Assembly: GCA_035295845.1 (NCBI GenBank)
Contig: DATGIF010000028.1
Coordinates: forward strand, 1-64,000
DNA length: 64,000 nucleotides
Origin: Palsa-892 sp035295845
GTDB taxonomy: Bacteria > Pseudomonadota > Alphaproteobacteria > Rhizobiales > Xanthobacteraceae
Reading direction: 5' to 3'
Part shown: piece after piece, positions 26,975 through 35,537 of the stretch
Position numbering within the stretch: position 1 is the stretch's first letter
Layout of the letters: each line of letters starts with the position of its first letter
Notes under the pieces: generated by a model
The model's database searches: none
Told to the model about the DNA's origin: nothing
What the model saw: the letters and a program-made list of their open reading frames with translations, nothing else
Translations under genes and position numbers: made by a program

Positions 26975-27566
26975 GCGGCTTGCCTTCGAGCCAAGCTTTG
27001 CCGCGCGCGTAAAGCGCCTCGACGGCCGGGCCTTTGAGGCCCGGCATGTCGGGCTTCACGGCAAATTCGTTCTGCGCCTGCAAATAGGCAAGGTGGCGGT
27101 AGCCCTCGGGAAAGCGCGCGAGCTGATCGTGATCGAGCGCGAGTTTCAAAGCGGGATCGACCGGATCCATGCGGTCTTTTTCATAGATCGGCTGGCGCAG
27201 CACGATGCCCCAGTGGCCGGCGCGCTTCTCGATGAAATCATAGAAGCGGCCGGTGCACACCACATCGACGAGAACATCGTGCACGGCGGCGCGCTGCATG
27301 ATCTGCATCTTCGTCTGCGCGATCGCGCGGCTGCCCGCGATTTCGGACGTGTGGCCGCCGAGAAAGTGCAGAATGTTGACGCCGCGCTCAAAGCCCTCGC
27401 GGCTGACCTTGATGAATTCCTCGGCCGGACCCTGAAACCAGGTCGCCATCATGCGGCCGTCCGCGTGCCAGACGGTGCGGAAGCGCTCCCAGTCGCCGGC
27501 GTCGCGCCATAGCACCCAGTTCTCCACGAGCTCGCGGATCGCCTGTTTGTCGGCCGCTTCGCTCAT
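26964..27566 (-). CDS. SnoaL-like (NTF2-fold) protein
   Basis: A 200-residue protein. The start at 27566 overlaps the upstream DUF4326 gene stop (ATGA); the frame stays open far upstream but that part overlaps other genes. The N-terminal half has the SnoaL/NTF2 pattern (AIRELVENWVLWRDAGDWERF, then an F-x-GGHTSEI-type strand region). Known members are cyclases, dehydratases or isomerases, and many have no known role. The C-terminal 70 residues extend beyond the domain. The function cannot be assigned. Confidence 0.78.
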   Translation of the reverse strand: MSEAADKQAIRELVENWVLWRDAGDWERFRTVWHADGRMMATWFQGPAEEFIKVSREGFERGVNILHFLGGHTSEIAGSRAIAQTKMQIMQRAAVHDVLVDVVCTGRFYDFIEKRAGHWGIVLRQPIYEKDRMDPVDPALKLALDHDQLARFPEGYRHLAYLQAQNEFAVKPDMPGLKGPAVEALYARGKAWLEGKPLTL

Positions 27567-27853
27567 CGTTTTGCGTTCGCGATTTCGATCAGGAAATCGG
27601 CGTGACAGGGGCCATCGAGCGGGCACCAGCAGGCGAGATCGCGTCCGGCGAGCTCGCGGCGCGCGTCCTCGGCCGAGACTTTCAGCTTGCCGGCAAGGAA
27701 ATCGCGCCTGTATTTCGCGACGGCCTCGGCGCGCGTCATCTTGCCGACGCGGTAGGGATTGCCCCATTTCGTCGGCCGCGCCACCACCACCGCGCCTTTC
27801 GGCAGGTGGGCGCCTTTCTGGCGCGAAAGCTTGAGGCGGCGGGGCTTTGCCAT
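27563..27853 (-). CDS. DUF4326 domain protein
   Basis: A 96-residue basic protein. The features that mark DUF4326 are visible: VVVARPTKWGNPYRVG, a central helix AVAKYRRDF, and a cysteine-containing end LACWCPLDGPCHAD. ATG 27853 is chosen over an in-frame TTG two codons upstream; AAGGA lies nine bases before it. The family has no established function that I know; the WCP...CH motif hints at metal or nucleotide binding. It lies two bases from the manC-like stop and overlaps the SnoaL-like gene. Confidence 0.85.
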   Translation of the reverse strand: MAKPRRLKLSRQKGAHLPKGAVVVARPTKWGNPYRVGKMTRAEAVAKYRRDFLAGKLKVSAEDARRELAGRDLACWCPLDGPCHADFLIEIANAKR

Positions 27854-27855
27854 GT

Positions 27856-29283
27856 TCAATCGTCCTTGTCGCGGCGGTAATCGTCCTCGAAGCGCTCGAT
27901 ATCGTCCTCGCCAAAATAGCGGCCGGTTTGCACCTCGATCAATTCGAGCGGGATTTTGCCGCGGTTTTCCAGCCGGTGCTTGCTGCCCACGGGGACGTAG
28001 ACCGATTCATTTTCCTGGAGCGTCCTGACTTTGTTGCCGATGGTGACGCGCGCCTTTCCCCGTACCACCACCCAATGCTCGGAACGGCGGCGGTGCTTTT
28101 GTAGGGACAGCCGGCCGCCGGGCTTCACCACGATGCGCTTGACCTGAAACCGCTCGCCCTGATCGAGGCTCTGGTAATTTCCCCATGGCCGGTGCACGCG
28201 CGCGTGCAGGCTCGCTTCTGGGCGCTTCTTCTTGCGGAGCTCGTCTACGAGCTTGCGCATGTCCTCGGCGCGGCCGCGGTCGGCGATCAGCACCGCGTCG
28301 TGCTCGATCACGACCACGAGATCCTTGACGCCGAGGAGGGCCGCGAGCTTGCCGTCGCTTGCCACATAAGAATCGCGCGCGTCGAGGAGGACGACTTCGC
28401 CGCGCGCGGCATTGCCGGCGGCGTCGCGCGGCGTCTCGGTCCACACCGCGTGCCAGCCGCCGAGATCCGACCAGCCGTAATCGGCGCGCACGACCGCGGC
28501 GCGGCGGGTTTTCTCCATCACCGCGTAATCGACCGACTTTTGCGCCGCCGCCGCGAAGGCCTTTTTGTCGAGAAGACGGAAGCCGAGGTCTTCGGAAGCG
28601 TGTTTGACGGCGCGCGCGATGGCTTTGGCGCTCGCAGGCTCGAAGGCCGCGTATTCGGCGAGGAAGGTGTCGACACGGAAGAGAAAATTTCCGGAATTCC
28701 AGAGATAGCCGCCGGCGATGTAGCGCGCCGCGGTCTTCGCATCGGGCTTCTCGACGAATTGCGCGACCTCGCTCGCGCCTTTGACGCCTTCGACCGGCTT
28801 GCCGGGCTTGATATAGCCGTAGCCCGTCGCCGGGCTATCAGGCACGCAGCCGAAGGTGACGATCTTGCCGCGCTCGGCGGCGGCGCGCGCCACCAGACAC
28901 GCGGCGACAAAGCGGTCGGGCTTGCGCACGATATGATCGGCGGCCAGCACCAAGGCGAGCGTCGCGGGGCCGCGGGCGGCAAGCAATTCGCTCGCGGCGG
29001 CGACCGCGGGGCCTGAATCGCGGCGCGCGGGCTCCAAGAGGATTTCCGCGTCGCGGCCGATCTCGTCGAGCTGCTCGCGCACGAGAAAGCGATAGTCGCG
29101 GTTCGTGACAATGACCGGCCTGCCGAAGATTTTCGGATTGGCGACGCGCTTCACCGTTTCCTGCAACGTCGAGAGCGGGCCCAGAAGTTTCAGGAATTGC
29201 TTGGGGCGGCTGTCGCGCGAGGCGGGCCATAGCCGCGTGCCGGCTCCCCCGCAAAGTATCACCGGATGAATAAGCTTCGCCAT
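27856..29283 (-). CDS. manC: Mannose-1-phosphate guanylyltransferase / mannose-6-phosphate isomerase
   Basis: A 475-residue type II bifunctional enzyme. The N-terminal nucleotidyltransferase begins with VILCGGAGTRLWPASRDSRPKQFL, the GTP-binding signature. The C-terminal cupin carries VHRPWGNYQ, LQKHRRRSEHW and the GSKHRLEN metal-binding segment of the isomerase. It makes GDP-mannose for polysaccharide synthesis. The start at 29283 removes a spurious upstream extension. It is 25 bp downstream of the MsbA-like gene and reads into the DUF4326 gene. The central isomerase residues look complete. Confidence 0.92.
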   Translation of the reverse strand: MAKLIHPVILCGGAGTRLWPASRDSRPKQFLKLLGPLSTLQETVKRVANPKIFGRPVIVTNRDYRFLVREQLDEIGRDAEILLEPARRDSGPAVAAASELLAARGPATLALVLAADHIVRKPDRFVAACLVARAAAERGKIVTFGCVPDSPATGYGYIKPGKPVEGVKGASEVAQFVEKPDAKTAARYIAGGYLWNSGNFLFRVDTFLAEYAAFEPASAKAIARAVKHASEDLGFRLLDKKAFAAAAQKSVDYAVMEKTRRAAVVRADYGWSDLGGWHAVWTETPRDAAGNAARGEVVLLDARDSYVASDGKLAALLGVKDLVVVIEHDAVLIADRGRAEDMRKLVDELRKKKRPEASLHARVHRPWGNYQSLDQGERFQVKRIVVKPGGRLSLQKHRRRSEHWVVVRGKARVTIGNKVRTLQENESVYVPVGSKHRLENRGKIPLELIEVQTGRYFGEDDIERFEDDYRRDKDD

Positions 29284-29308
29284 CGCCGCAGCCCCTCGCC
29301 GGCGGCCG

Positions 29309-31108
29309 TCAGGCGCTCGCCGCCCGCCGCTCGTCGAACTGCATCTGGTAGAAGGCGTGGTAGCGGCCGCGCCGCGCCACCAGTTCGTCATGGCGGCCCA
29401 CCTCGACGATACGGCCGGCTTCCACCACCAGAATGCGGTTGGCGGCGATCACCGTCTGCAGGCGATGCGCGATCACGAGCGTCGTGCGCGAGACGCGCAG
29501 CGCATCGAGCGCCTTCTGCACCATGAGCTCGGATTCGGAATCGAGCGCCGCGGTCGGCTCGTCGAGGAGGAGGATCGGCGCGTTCTTCAGGAATGCCCGC
29601 GCAATCGCGATGCGCGCGCGCTGGCCGCCGGACAATTGCATGCCGTGCTCGCCCACGGGCGTGTCGTAGCCAGGGCCGAATTGATTGATGAAATCATGCG
29701 CATGCGCTTGCTTGGCGGCGGCGATAATTTCGCTTTCGCGCGCGCCCGGCCGGCCGAAGGCGATGTTGTCGCGGATGGTGCCGGAAAAAAGAAAGACGTC
29801 CTGGCTTACATAGGCAATCGCCGCGCGCAGCGAATGACGCGAAACCTTGGTGATATCCTGCCCGTCGATCAGGATCGTGCCCGCCTGCGGGTCATTGAAC
29901 CGCTCGATCAGGTTCATGACCGTCGACTTGCCCGCGCCCGAAGGGCCAACAAGGGCGGTGGTCTGCGAAGGCTCGGCCATGAGGGAGAGGCGGCGCAGCA
30001 CCGGCTCGCCGGGCCGATAGGCGAATTCGACGTCGCGGAATTCGATCTTGCCGCTTTTCACCGCGAGCTGCGGCAGGCCTTCGGGCTCGCGTTCGGCGGG
30101 CGTCGAGTCGATTACCTCGAAGAGATTGCGGACATAGACGAGGTTCGCCGCGAGGTCGATGTTGACGCGGGCAAGGCGCTTCGCAGGCTCATAAGCGAGG
30201 AGGAGCGCGGTGATCACCGAAAAGAATTCGCCCGGCAGGCGCCCGCCCTTCAAGACGCCGAGGCCCGCATACATGACGGCGGCCGCGACCGCGAAGCCGC
30301 CGAGCATTTCCATCAACGGGCTCGAGCGCGAGCTTACGCTGACCCATTTGTTCATCGCCTGCTCGACTTCGCTAACATGGGTCTTCATGCGCTCGCGCAT
30401 GATCTCTTCGAGGTTGAAGGACTTGACGACGCGAATGCCCTGAATGGTCTCCTGCATGGTCTGCAGAATTTTTCCGGCGCCGACGAATTGGCGCTGCACG
30501 ATCTTGCGCGTGCGCCGGATGAGCGAGCGCACGCCGACGACCGCGATCGGAAGTGCGACGAGGCAAATAAAGGCCAGAAACGCATCCTGAATGATCATCA
30601 CCGTGACAAGGCCGACGAGCGACAGGAGGTCGCGGCCAAGCGTCGTGATCAGGATTTCGAGGATGGTGCGGGCGCCCACGGCGCCCGAATTCAGGCGGTT
30701 GAGCAGTTCCGTCGAGTGACGCTCTGAGAAGAAGGGAATGCCCTGTACCAGCAGATTGCCGTAGAGGCGCTTCTGGTAGCCGGCGATGATGCGGTTGCCG
30801 ATGCGCCCGAGCGTCACCGCCTGGCCGTAGGCCGAAAAGCCCTTGATCGCCGAAAGCGCGATCAGCACGCCGCCGAGCCACCAGATTGCCTGCTCGCGGC
30901 CCTCGACGAAGATTTTATTGACGACGTCCTTCATCAAATAAGCGGAGAGCGAGGTCGCGCCCGCGACGAACAACATGAACATGAGCGCGAGCGAATAGCG
31001 CCACGCATAGTGGCGGCCATCGGTGAGCAGGAGGCGCGGGATGATCGAGCGCGCATCCTCGCCGAGGAACCCGGACAGGCGGTACTTAATGCGCTCGAAA
31101 ATCAGCAT
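29309..31108 (-). CDS. MsbA-like ABC exporter (fused permease-ATPase)
   Basis: A 599-residue half-transporter. Six hydrophobic helices span roughly 35-320, followed by an ATPase with Walker A GPSGAGKST, signature LSGGQRARIAIARAF, Walker B ILLLDEPTAALD and switch histidine VIAHRLQTV. It matches the MsbA/lipid A-core flippase group, and its place among LPS sugar genes supports export of an LPS or polysaccharide precursor. A peptide or lipid-linked oligosaccharide substrate is equally open. It begins a leftward unit running into manC. Confidence 0.88.
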   Translation of the reverse strand: MLIFERIKYRLSGFLGEDARSIIPRLLLTDGRHYAWRYSLALMFMLFVAGATSLSAYLMKDVVNKIFVEGREQAIWWLGGVLIALSAIKGFSAYGQAVTLGRIGNRIIAGYQKRLYGNLLVQGIPFFSERHSTELLNRLNSGAVGARTILEILITTLGRDLLSLVGLVTVMIIQDAFLAFICLVALPIAVVGVRSLIRRTRKIVQRQFVGAGKILQTMQETIQGIRVVKSFNLEEIMRERMKTHVSEVEQAMNKWVSVSSRSSPLMEMLGGFAVAAAVMYAGLGVLKGGRLPGEFFSVITALLLAYEPAKRLARVNIDLAANLVYVRNLFEVIDSTPAEREPEGLPQLAVKSGKIEFRDVEFAYRPGEPVLRRLSLMAEPSQTTALVGPSGAGKSTVMNLIERFNDPQAGTILIDGQDITKVSRHSLRAAIAYVSQDVFLFSGTIRDNIAFGRPGARESEIIAAAKQAHAHDFINQFGPGYDTPVGEHGMQLSGGQRARIAIARAFLKNAPILLLDEPTAALDSESELMVQKALDALRVSRTTLVIAHRLQTVIAANRILVVEAGRIVEVGRHDELVARRGRYHAFYQMQFDERRAASA

Positions 31109-31186
31109 GGCGGGGTGCCCGCGATGAAGCCGGTTTTTGCCGCAAAGTCAATGGCCTAGGCGAGGAACGGAGCTCCACTTTCGCGC

Positions 31187-32068
31187 TCATTTTCGCCCGA
31201 GCAGCGCGTTCAATTCGGCGCGGAAATCAGCGGCGAGATCGGCGCGCGCGAGCGCGTAGGCGACGTTGGCGGACAGAAACCCGATCTTCGAGCCGCAGTC
31301 GAAGGTGCGGCCCTCGAAGTCGATGCCGTAGAAGGGCTGCTTCTTCGCGAGCATGAGCATCGCGTCGGTGAGCTGGATCTCGCCGCCGGCGCCGCGCTCC
31401 TGCTTTTCGAGGTATTCGAAAATTTCCGGCTGCAGGATGTAGCGGCCGGTGATGATGCGGTTCGACGGCGCCTTGTCGCGCGGCGGCTTCTCGACCATGC
31501 CGGTGATCTCGAAGGCCTTTCCCTTGCGCGCGCCCATGCCGACCACGCCATACATGTGAATGCGGTCATCCGGCACTTCCTCGACCGCGATCAAATTCGC
31601 ATTTTCGCCGAGTGCTGCGTAGGCGTCGGTCATCTGCGCCAAGCATGACTTCTTCGCCTGCACCAGAACGTCGGGGAGCAAGAGGCCGAACGGCTCGTCG
31701 CCGACGATTTCGCGCGCGCACCACACGGCGTGGCCGAGCCCGAGCGGCGCCTGCTGGCGGATGAAGCTTGCGGCACCGGCGCCGGGAAGATCGCGCTCAA
31801 GTTGCGCGAGTTCCGTCTTCTTGCCGCGCTCGCGCAACGTGGATTCCAGCTCGAACTGGCGGTCGAAATGGTCTTCGATCACGCCCTTGTTGCGGCCGGT
31901 GACGAAAATAAAGTGCTCGATCCCGGCCTCGCGCGCTTCGTCAACGACGTGCTGGATCAGCGGCTTGTCGACCACCGTCAGCATCTCCTTCGGCATCGCC
32001 TTGGTTGCGGGCAAAAACCGCGTGCCGAGGCCGGCGACCGGGAAAACAGCCTTGCGTATCTTTCGCAT
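31187..32068 (-). CDS. galU: UTP-glucose-1-phosphate uridylyltransferase
   Basis: A 293-residue enzyme that makes UDP-glucose. The N-terminus AVFPVAGLGTRFLPATKAMPKEML is the GalU nucleotide signature, and VVDKPLIQHVVDEA follows. Further landmarks are EVPDDRIHMYGVV and the GVEKP-like GMVEKP segment. The ATG at 32068 is used because upstream in-frame sequence lies beyond the family N-terminus. It supplies substrate for the Ugd and GalE proteins encoded nearby. It diverges from the RmlD-like gene. Confidence 0.95.
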   Translation of the reverse strand: MRKIRKAVFPVAGLGTRFLPATKAMPKEMLTVVDKPLIQHVVDEAREAGIEHFIFVTGRNKGVIEDHFDRQFELESTLRERGKKTELAQLERDLPGAGAASFIRQQAPLGLGHAVWCAREIVGDEPFGLLLPDVLVQAKKSCLAQMTDAYAALGENANLIAVEEVPDDRIHMYGVVGMGARKGKAFEITGMVEKPPRDKAPSNRIITGRYILQPEIFEYLEKQERGAGGEIQLTDAMLMLAKKQPFYGIDFEGRTFDCGSKIGFLSANVAYALARADLAADFRAELNALLGRK

Positions 32069-32157
32069 CGCCTTCTTCTTCGCTTGCAGCAAAGGGGATT
32101 CGACGCTTCTATGTCGCGTCTTTCGCGGCTTGGCAAATCGGCAGGACAAAGGGATCG

Positions 32158-33066
32158 ATGAGCGGACCCATTCTCGTCTTCGGCGCGCGCGGGCAGGTAG
32201 GGCGCGAAATTGTGGCGCTCGCGGCCGCGCGCGGCCTGCCCGTGGTGGGGCTTTCGCGCGCTGAGGCCGACATCACTAATGAGACGACGGTTCGTGTCAC
32301 GCTCGATGTGCACCGGCCGGCGGTGGTGGTGAACGGCGCCGCCTATACCTCGATCGACCGGGCGGAGCGGGAGCCGGAAATCGCCGCCGCCGCCAATGTG
32401 ACGGGCCCGGCGGTGCTCGCGGCGGTGTGCGCGAGCACCGGCGTGCCGCTGATCCATGTCTCCTGCGACTACGTCTTCAACGGCGCGAAGAAAAGCGCCT
32501 ATGTCGAAAGCGACCGCGTGGCGCCGCTCAACGTCTATGGCCGCACCAAGGCGGAAGGGGAGGCGAAGGCGCGCGAGCTATTGCCGCGCGCCGTGATTCT
32601 GCGCAGCTCCTGGATCTATAGCGCGCATGGCCAGAATTTCCTGCGCAACGTCCTGAAGCTTGCTTCCGAGCGCGACGAGTTGCGCATGGTCGGCGATCAG
32701 ATCGGCTGCCCGACGGCGGCGATCGACATTGCCGAAGCCGTGCTCGCGGTCGTGCGCAAGCTCGCCACCGAAGCGAAGGTTTCCGGCATTTTTCATTTCG
32801 CGGGAGCCGGCGCCACCAGCCGCTTCGGCTTTGCCTCCGAGATTGTGCAGCGGCAGGCGATCTTTACCGGGCGCACGCCGAAGGTGACGGAAATCAAAAT
32901 GGCTGAATATCCGGTGGCTGCCAAGCGGCCACTCAATTGCGAGCTCGATTCGTCGCGCTTCCGCACGGCATTCGGCTATAGCGCAGCACCCTGGCAGCAC
33001 CGCGTCGCCGAAGTGGTCGCGATGCTCCTGGCGCCGGCGATGGCGAAAAAGGTCGCGAGCGGATAG
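32158..33066 (+). CDS. dTDP-4-dehydrorhamnose reductase-like protein (RmlD)
   Basis: A 302-residue short-chain dehydrogenase of the RmlD family. ILVFGARGQVGRE is the NADP-binding turn, YVFNGAKKSAYVESD is the RmlD-type substrate loop, and YGRTKAEGE gives the Tyr-Lys pair. RmlD makes dTDP-L-rhamnose, but rmlA, rmlB and rmlC are not in this window, so the nucleotide sugar is not certain. It is a single rightward gene between leftward sugar genes. Its stop is four bases from the convergent ugd stop. Confidence 0.85.
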   Translation: MSGPILVFGARGQVGREIVALAAARGLPVVGLSRAEADITNETTVRVTLDVHRPAVVVNGAAYTSIDRAEREPEIAAAANVTGPAVLAAVCASTGVPLIHVSCDYVFNGAKKSAYVESDRVAPLNVYGRTKAEGEAKARELLPRAVILRSSWIYSAHGQNFLRNVLKLASERDELRMVGDQIGCPTAAIDIAEAVLAVVRKLATEAKVSGIFHFAGAGATSRFGFASEIVQRQAIFTGRTPKVTEIKMAEYPVAAKRPLNCELDSSRFRTAFGYSAAPWQHRVAEVVAMLLAPAMAKKVASG

Positions 33067-33070
33067 CCGC

Positions 33071-34384
33071 TCAGCCGACCGCCGGGCGGCCGATGCTGAA
33101 ATAGCGGAATCCTTCCGCCGCCATTTCTTCCGGCCGGTAGATGTTGCGGAGATCCACCACGAGCGGCTCCCTTAAATCGCGCTTCAGGCGTTCGAGATCG
33201 AGGGCGCGATAGGCATCCCACTCGGTGAGGATCACGAGCGCGTCGGCGTCCTTGGCCGCCTCGTACGGGTTCTTGCACATTTCGACGCCGCGCAGCACTT
33301 TCGCGGCCTCGTGCATGGCCTGCGGATCGTGGACGCGGAGCTTGGCGCCCGCGGCCTGCAACGCCGGAACGATGACGAGGCTCGCGGCTTCGCGCATGTC
33401 GTCGGTATTGGGCTTGAAGGCGAGCCCTAGAACCGCAATCGTCTTGCCCGCGACCGAGCCGCCGCAGGCGGCGATGACCTTTTCGGCCATTGCGCGCTTG
33501 CGCCGATCGTTCACGGCGACCACGGTCTCGACGATCTTTGCCGGCGTACCCGCTTCCTGCGCGGTTTTCATCAGCGCGAGCGTGTCCTTCGGAAAACAAG
33601 AGCCGCCGAAGCCGGGGCCGGCATGCAGAAATTTCGAGCCGATGCGGTTGTCGAAGCCAATGCCGCGCGCGACCTCCTGCACATTGGCGCCGACCTTCTC
33701 GCAAAGATCTGCCATCTCGTTGATGAAGGTGATCTTGGTCGCGAGAAACGCGTTCGCCGCGTATTTGATGAGCTCGGCGGTGCGGCGCTCGGTGAAGAGA
33801 AGGGGGGCGGCGTTGAGATAGAGCGGGCGATAGACCTCGGTCATCACCTCGCGCGCGTGCGCGTCGGCGGTTCCGATCACGATGCGGTCCGGCCGCTTGA
33901 AGTCGCTGATGGCGGCGCCCTCGCGCAGGAATTCGGGGTTGGAGACCACGGCGAATTCCGCTTTCGGGTTAGCCGCACGGATCGTGCGTTCGACGTCGTC
34001 GCCGGTGCCGACGGGCACGGTCGATTTCGTCACGATGACGGTGTAGCCAGAAATCGCCGCGGCGATCTCGCGCGCGGCGCCCAGCACGTAGCTGAGATCG
34101 GCATGGCCATCGCCGCGGCGCGACGGCGTGCCGACGGCGATGAAGACGACCTCCGCGTCCTTCACCGCCGGGGCGAGTTCGGTCGCAAAGCCGAGCCGGC
34201 CTTCCTTGACGTTGCTTGCGACCAGTTCGTCGAGACCGGGCTCGAAGATCGGAATTTCGCCGCGCTTCAGGGCGGCGATTTTCTTCTCGTCCTTGTCGAT
34301 GCAGACGACCTGGTGGCCGAAATCGGCGAAGCAGGCCCCAGAAACGAGGCCGACATAGCCGCTGCCAATCATGGCGATACGCAT
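33071..34384 (-). CDS. ugd: UDP-glucose 6-dehydrogenase
   Basis: A 437-residue enzyme that oxidises UDP-glucose twice to UDP-glucuronate. The N-terminal NAD domain starts MRIAMIGSGYVGLVSGACFA. The catalytic cysteine is Cys263 in GFGGSCFPKD, and Lys208 in ELIKYAANAF is the usual catalytic lysine. It lies in the leftward sugar group, 72 bp after galE. Glucuronate or derived galacturonate is common in rhizobial LPS core and exopolysaccharide. Confidence 0.95.
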   Translation of the reverse strand: MRIAMIGSGYVGLVSGACFADFGHQVVCIDKDEKKIAALKRGEIPIFEPGLDELVASNVKEGRLGFATELAPAVKDAEVVFIAVGTPSRRGDGHADLSYVLGAAREIAAAISGYTVIVTKSTVPVGTGDDVERTIRAANPKAEFAVVSNPEFLREGAAISDFKRPDRIVIGTADAHAREVMTEVYRPLYLNAAPLLFTERRTAELIKYAANAFLATKITFINEMADLCEKVGANVQEVARGIGFDNRIGSKFLHAGPGFGGSCFPKDTLALMKTAQEAGTPAKIVETVVAVNDRRKRAMAEKVIAACGGSVAGKTIAVLGLAFKPNTDDMREAASLVIVPALQAAGAKLRVHDPQAMHEAAKVLRGVEMCKNPYEAAKDADALVILTEWDAYRALDLERLKRDLREPLVVDLRNIYRPEEMAAEGFRYFSIGRPAVG

Positions 34385-34456
34385 GAAACCTACCCCGCGA
34401 CGGGCGCGGGTTTCGCATGGCGAGGAAGCGCGGGCAAGCGGTGGAAGCGGTTGTGG

Positions 34457-35452
34457 TTATTCGGCGGCGGTGCGCCAGCTCTCGAGCGCGCGCTCCCAGG
34501 CAAGGGCGTGGGTGACGATGGTGGAAAGATTGTCGAGCTTCGGCTGCCAACCGAGCTCGGCGCGGACCCTGTCGGCGCGGGCGACAATGGCGGCGGGATC
34601 GCCGGGCCGGCGCGGCGCGTAGAACACCGGGAAATCCTTGCCCGAAAGCCGCTTCACGGTGTCGATCACTTCGAGCACCGAGTAGCCGCGGCCATAGCCG
34701 CAGTTGAGGGTGAGGCTCCCGCCGCCGGCGCGGAGATGCTTCAGCGCTTCGAGATGGGCGGCGACAAGATCGGTGACGTGGATGTAGTCGCGCACGCAGG
34801 TGCCGTCGGCGGTCGGATAATCAGTGCCGAATACCTCCATGCGGTTGCGCTTTCCGAGCGCGGTCTCGCAGGCGACCTTGATGAGGTGGGTCGCGTTCGG
34901 CGTCGACTGGCCGGAACGGCCGGCGGGGTCGGCGCCGGCGACGTTGAAGTAGCGGAGCGCGACGCAGTTCAGCCCGTGCGCGGCGCCGGCATCGCGCAGC
35001 ATCCACTCGGTCATCAGCTTCGAAGTGCCGTAGGGCGAGATCGGCGTCGTCGGCGCATTCTCGCTCACCGGATTTTCGGCGGGCATGCCGTAAACCGCGG
35101 CGGTCGAGGAGAAGACGAAGCGTCTGACGCCGGCGGCGATCGTCGCCGCCATCAGCGCGCGCGATTTCACCGTGTTCGCGAGATAATAGCCGAGCGGATC
35201 GGCGACCGAATCCGGCACCACGATGCGGGCGGCGAAGTGGATCACCGCGTCGATGCCGTGCTCGGCGATCAGCCGAAGAACGAGCGCCTCGTCGGCGACG
35301 TCGCCTTCCACGAAGCGCGCCTTGGAATGCACCGCGCGCGCAAAGCCGGTGGAGAGATCGTCGAGCACGACGACCTCTTCGCCCGCATCGACGAGGGCGA
35401 GCGCCATGTGGCTGCCGATATAGCCGGCGCCGCCGGTGACAAGCACGGCCAT
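34457..35452 (-). CDS. galE: UDP-glucose 4-epimerase
   Basis: A 331-residue extended SDR enzyme. VLVTGGAGYIGSHM binds NAD, the catalytic pair is in YGTSK, and SSTAAVYG provides the serine/threonine. The family's PYGTSKLMTEWMLRD segment is intact. The start at 35452 is the first methionine before the Rossmann strand; in-frame sequence upstream is not conserved-looking. It interconverts UDP-glucose and UDP-galactose. The 85 bp upstream hold three TTAAC/TTTAACC motifs (see findings). Confidence 0.94.
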   Translation of the reverse strand: MAVLVTGGAGYIGSHMALALVDAGEEVVVLDDLSTGFARAVHSKARFVEGDVADEALVLRLIAEHGIDAVIHFAARIVVPDSVADPLGYYLANTVKSRALMAATIAAGVRRFVFSSTAAVYGMPAENPVSENAPTTPISPYGTSKLMTEWMLRDAGAAHGLNCVALRYFNVAGADPAGRSGQSTPNATHLIKVACETALGKRNRMEVFGTDYPTADGTCVRDYIHVTDLVAAHLEALKHLRAGGGSLTLNCGYGRGYSVLEVIDTVKRLSGKDFPVFYAPRRPGDPAAIVARADRVRAELGWQPKLDNLSTIVTHALAWERALESWRTAAE

Positions 35453-35537
35453 CGCTGGTCCTCCCGTGACGGGGATAATGCAGGAATGTGACGGCTTATT
35501 TAACCGGCGCCAAGAAAGGTTAACAGCCGTTAACGAT

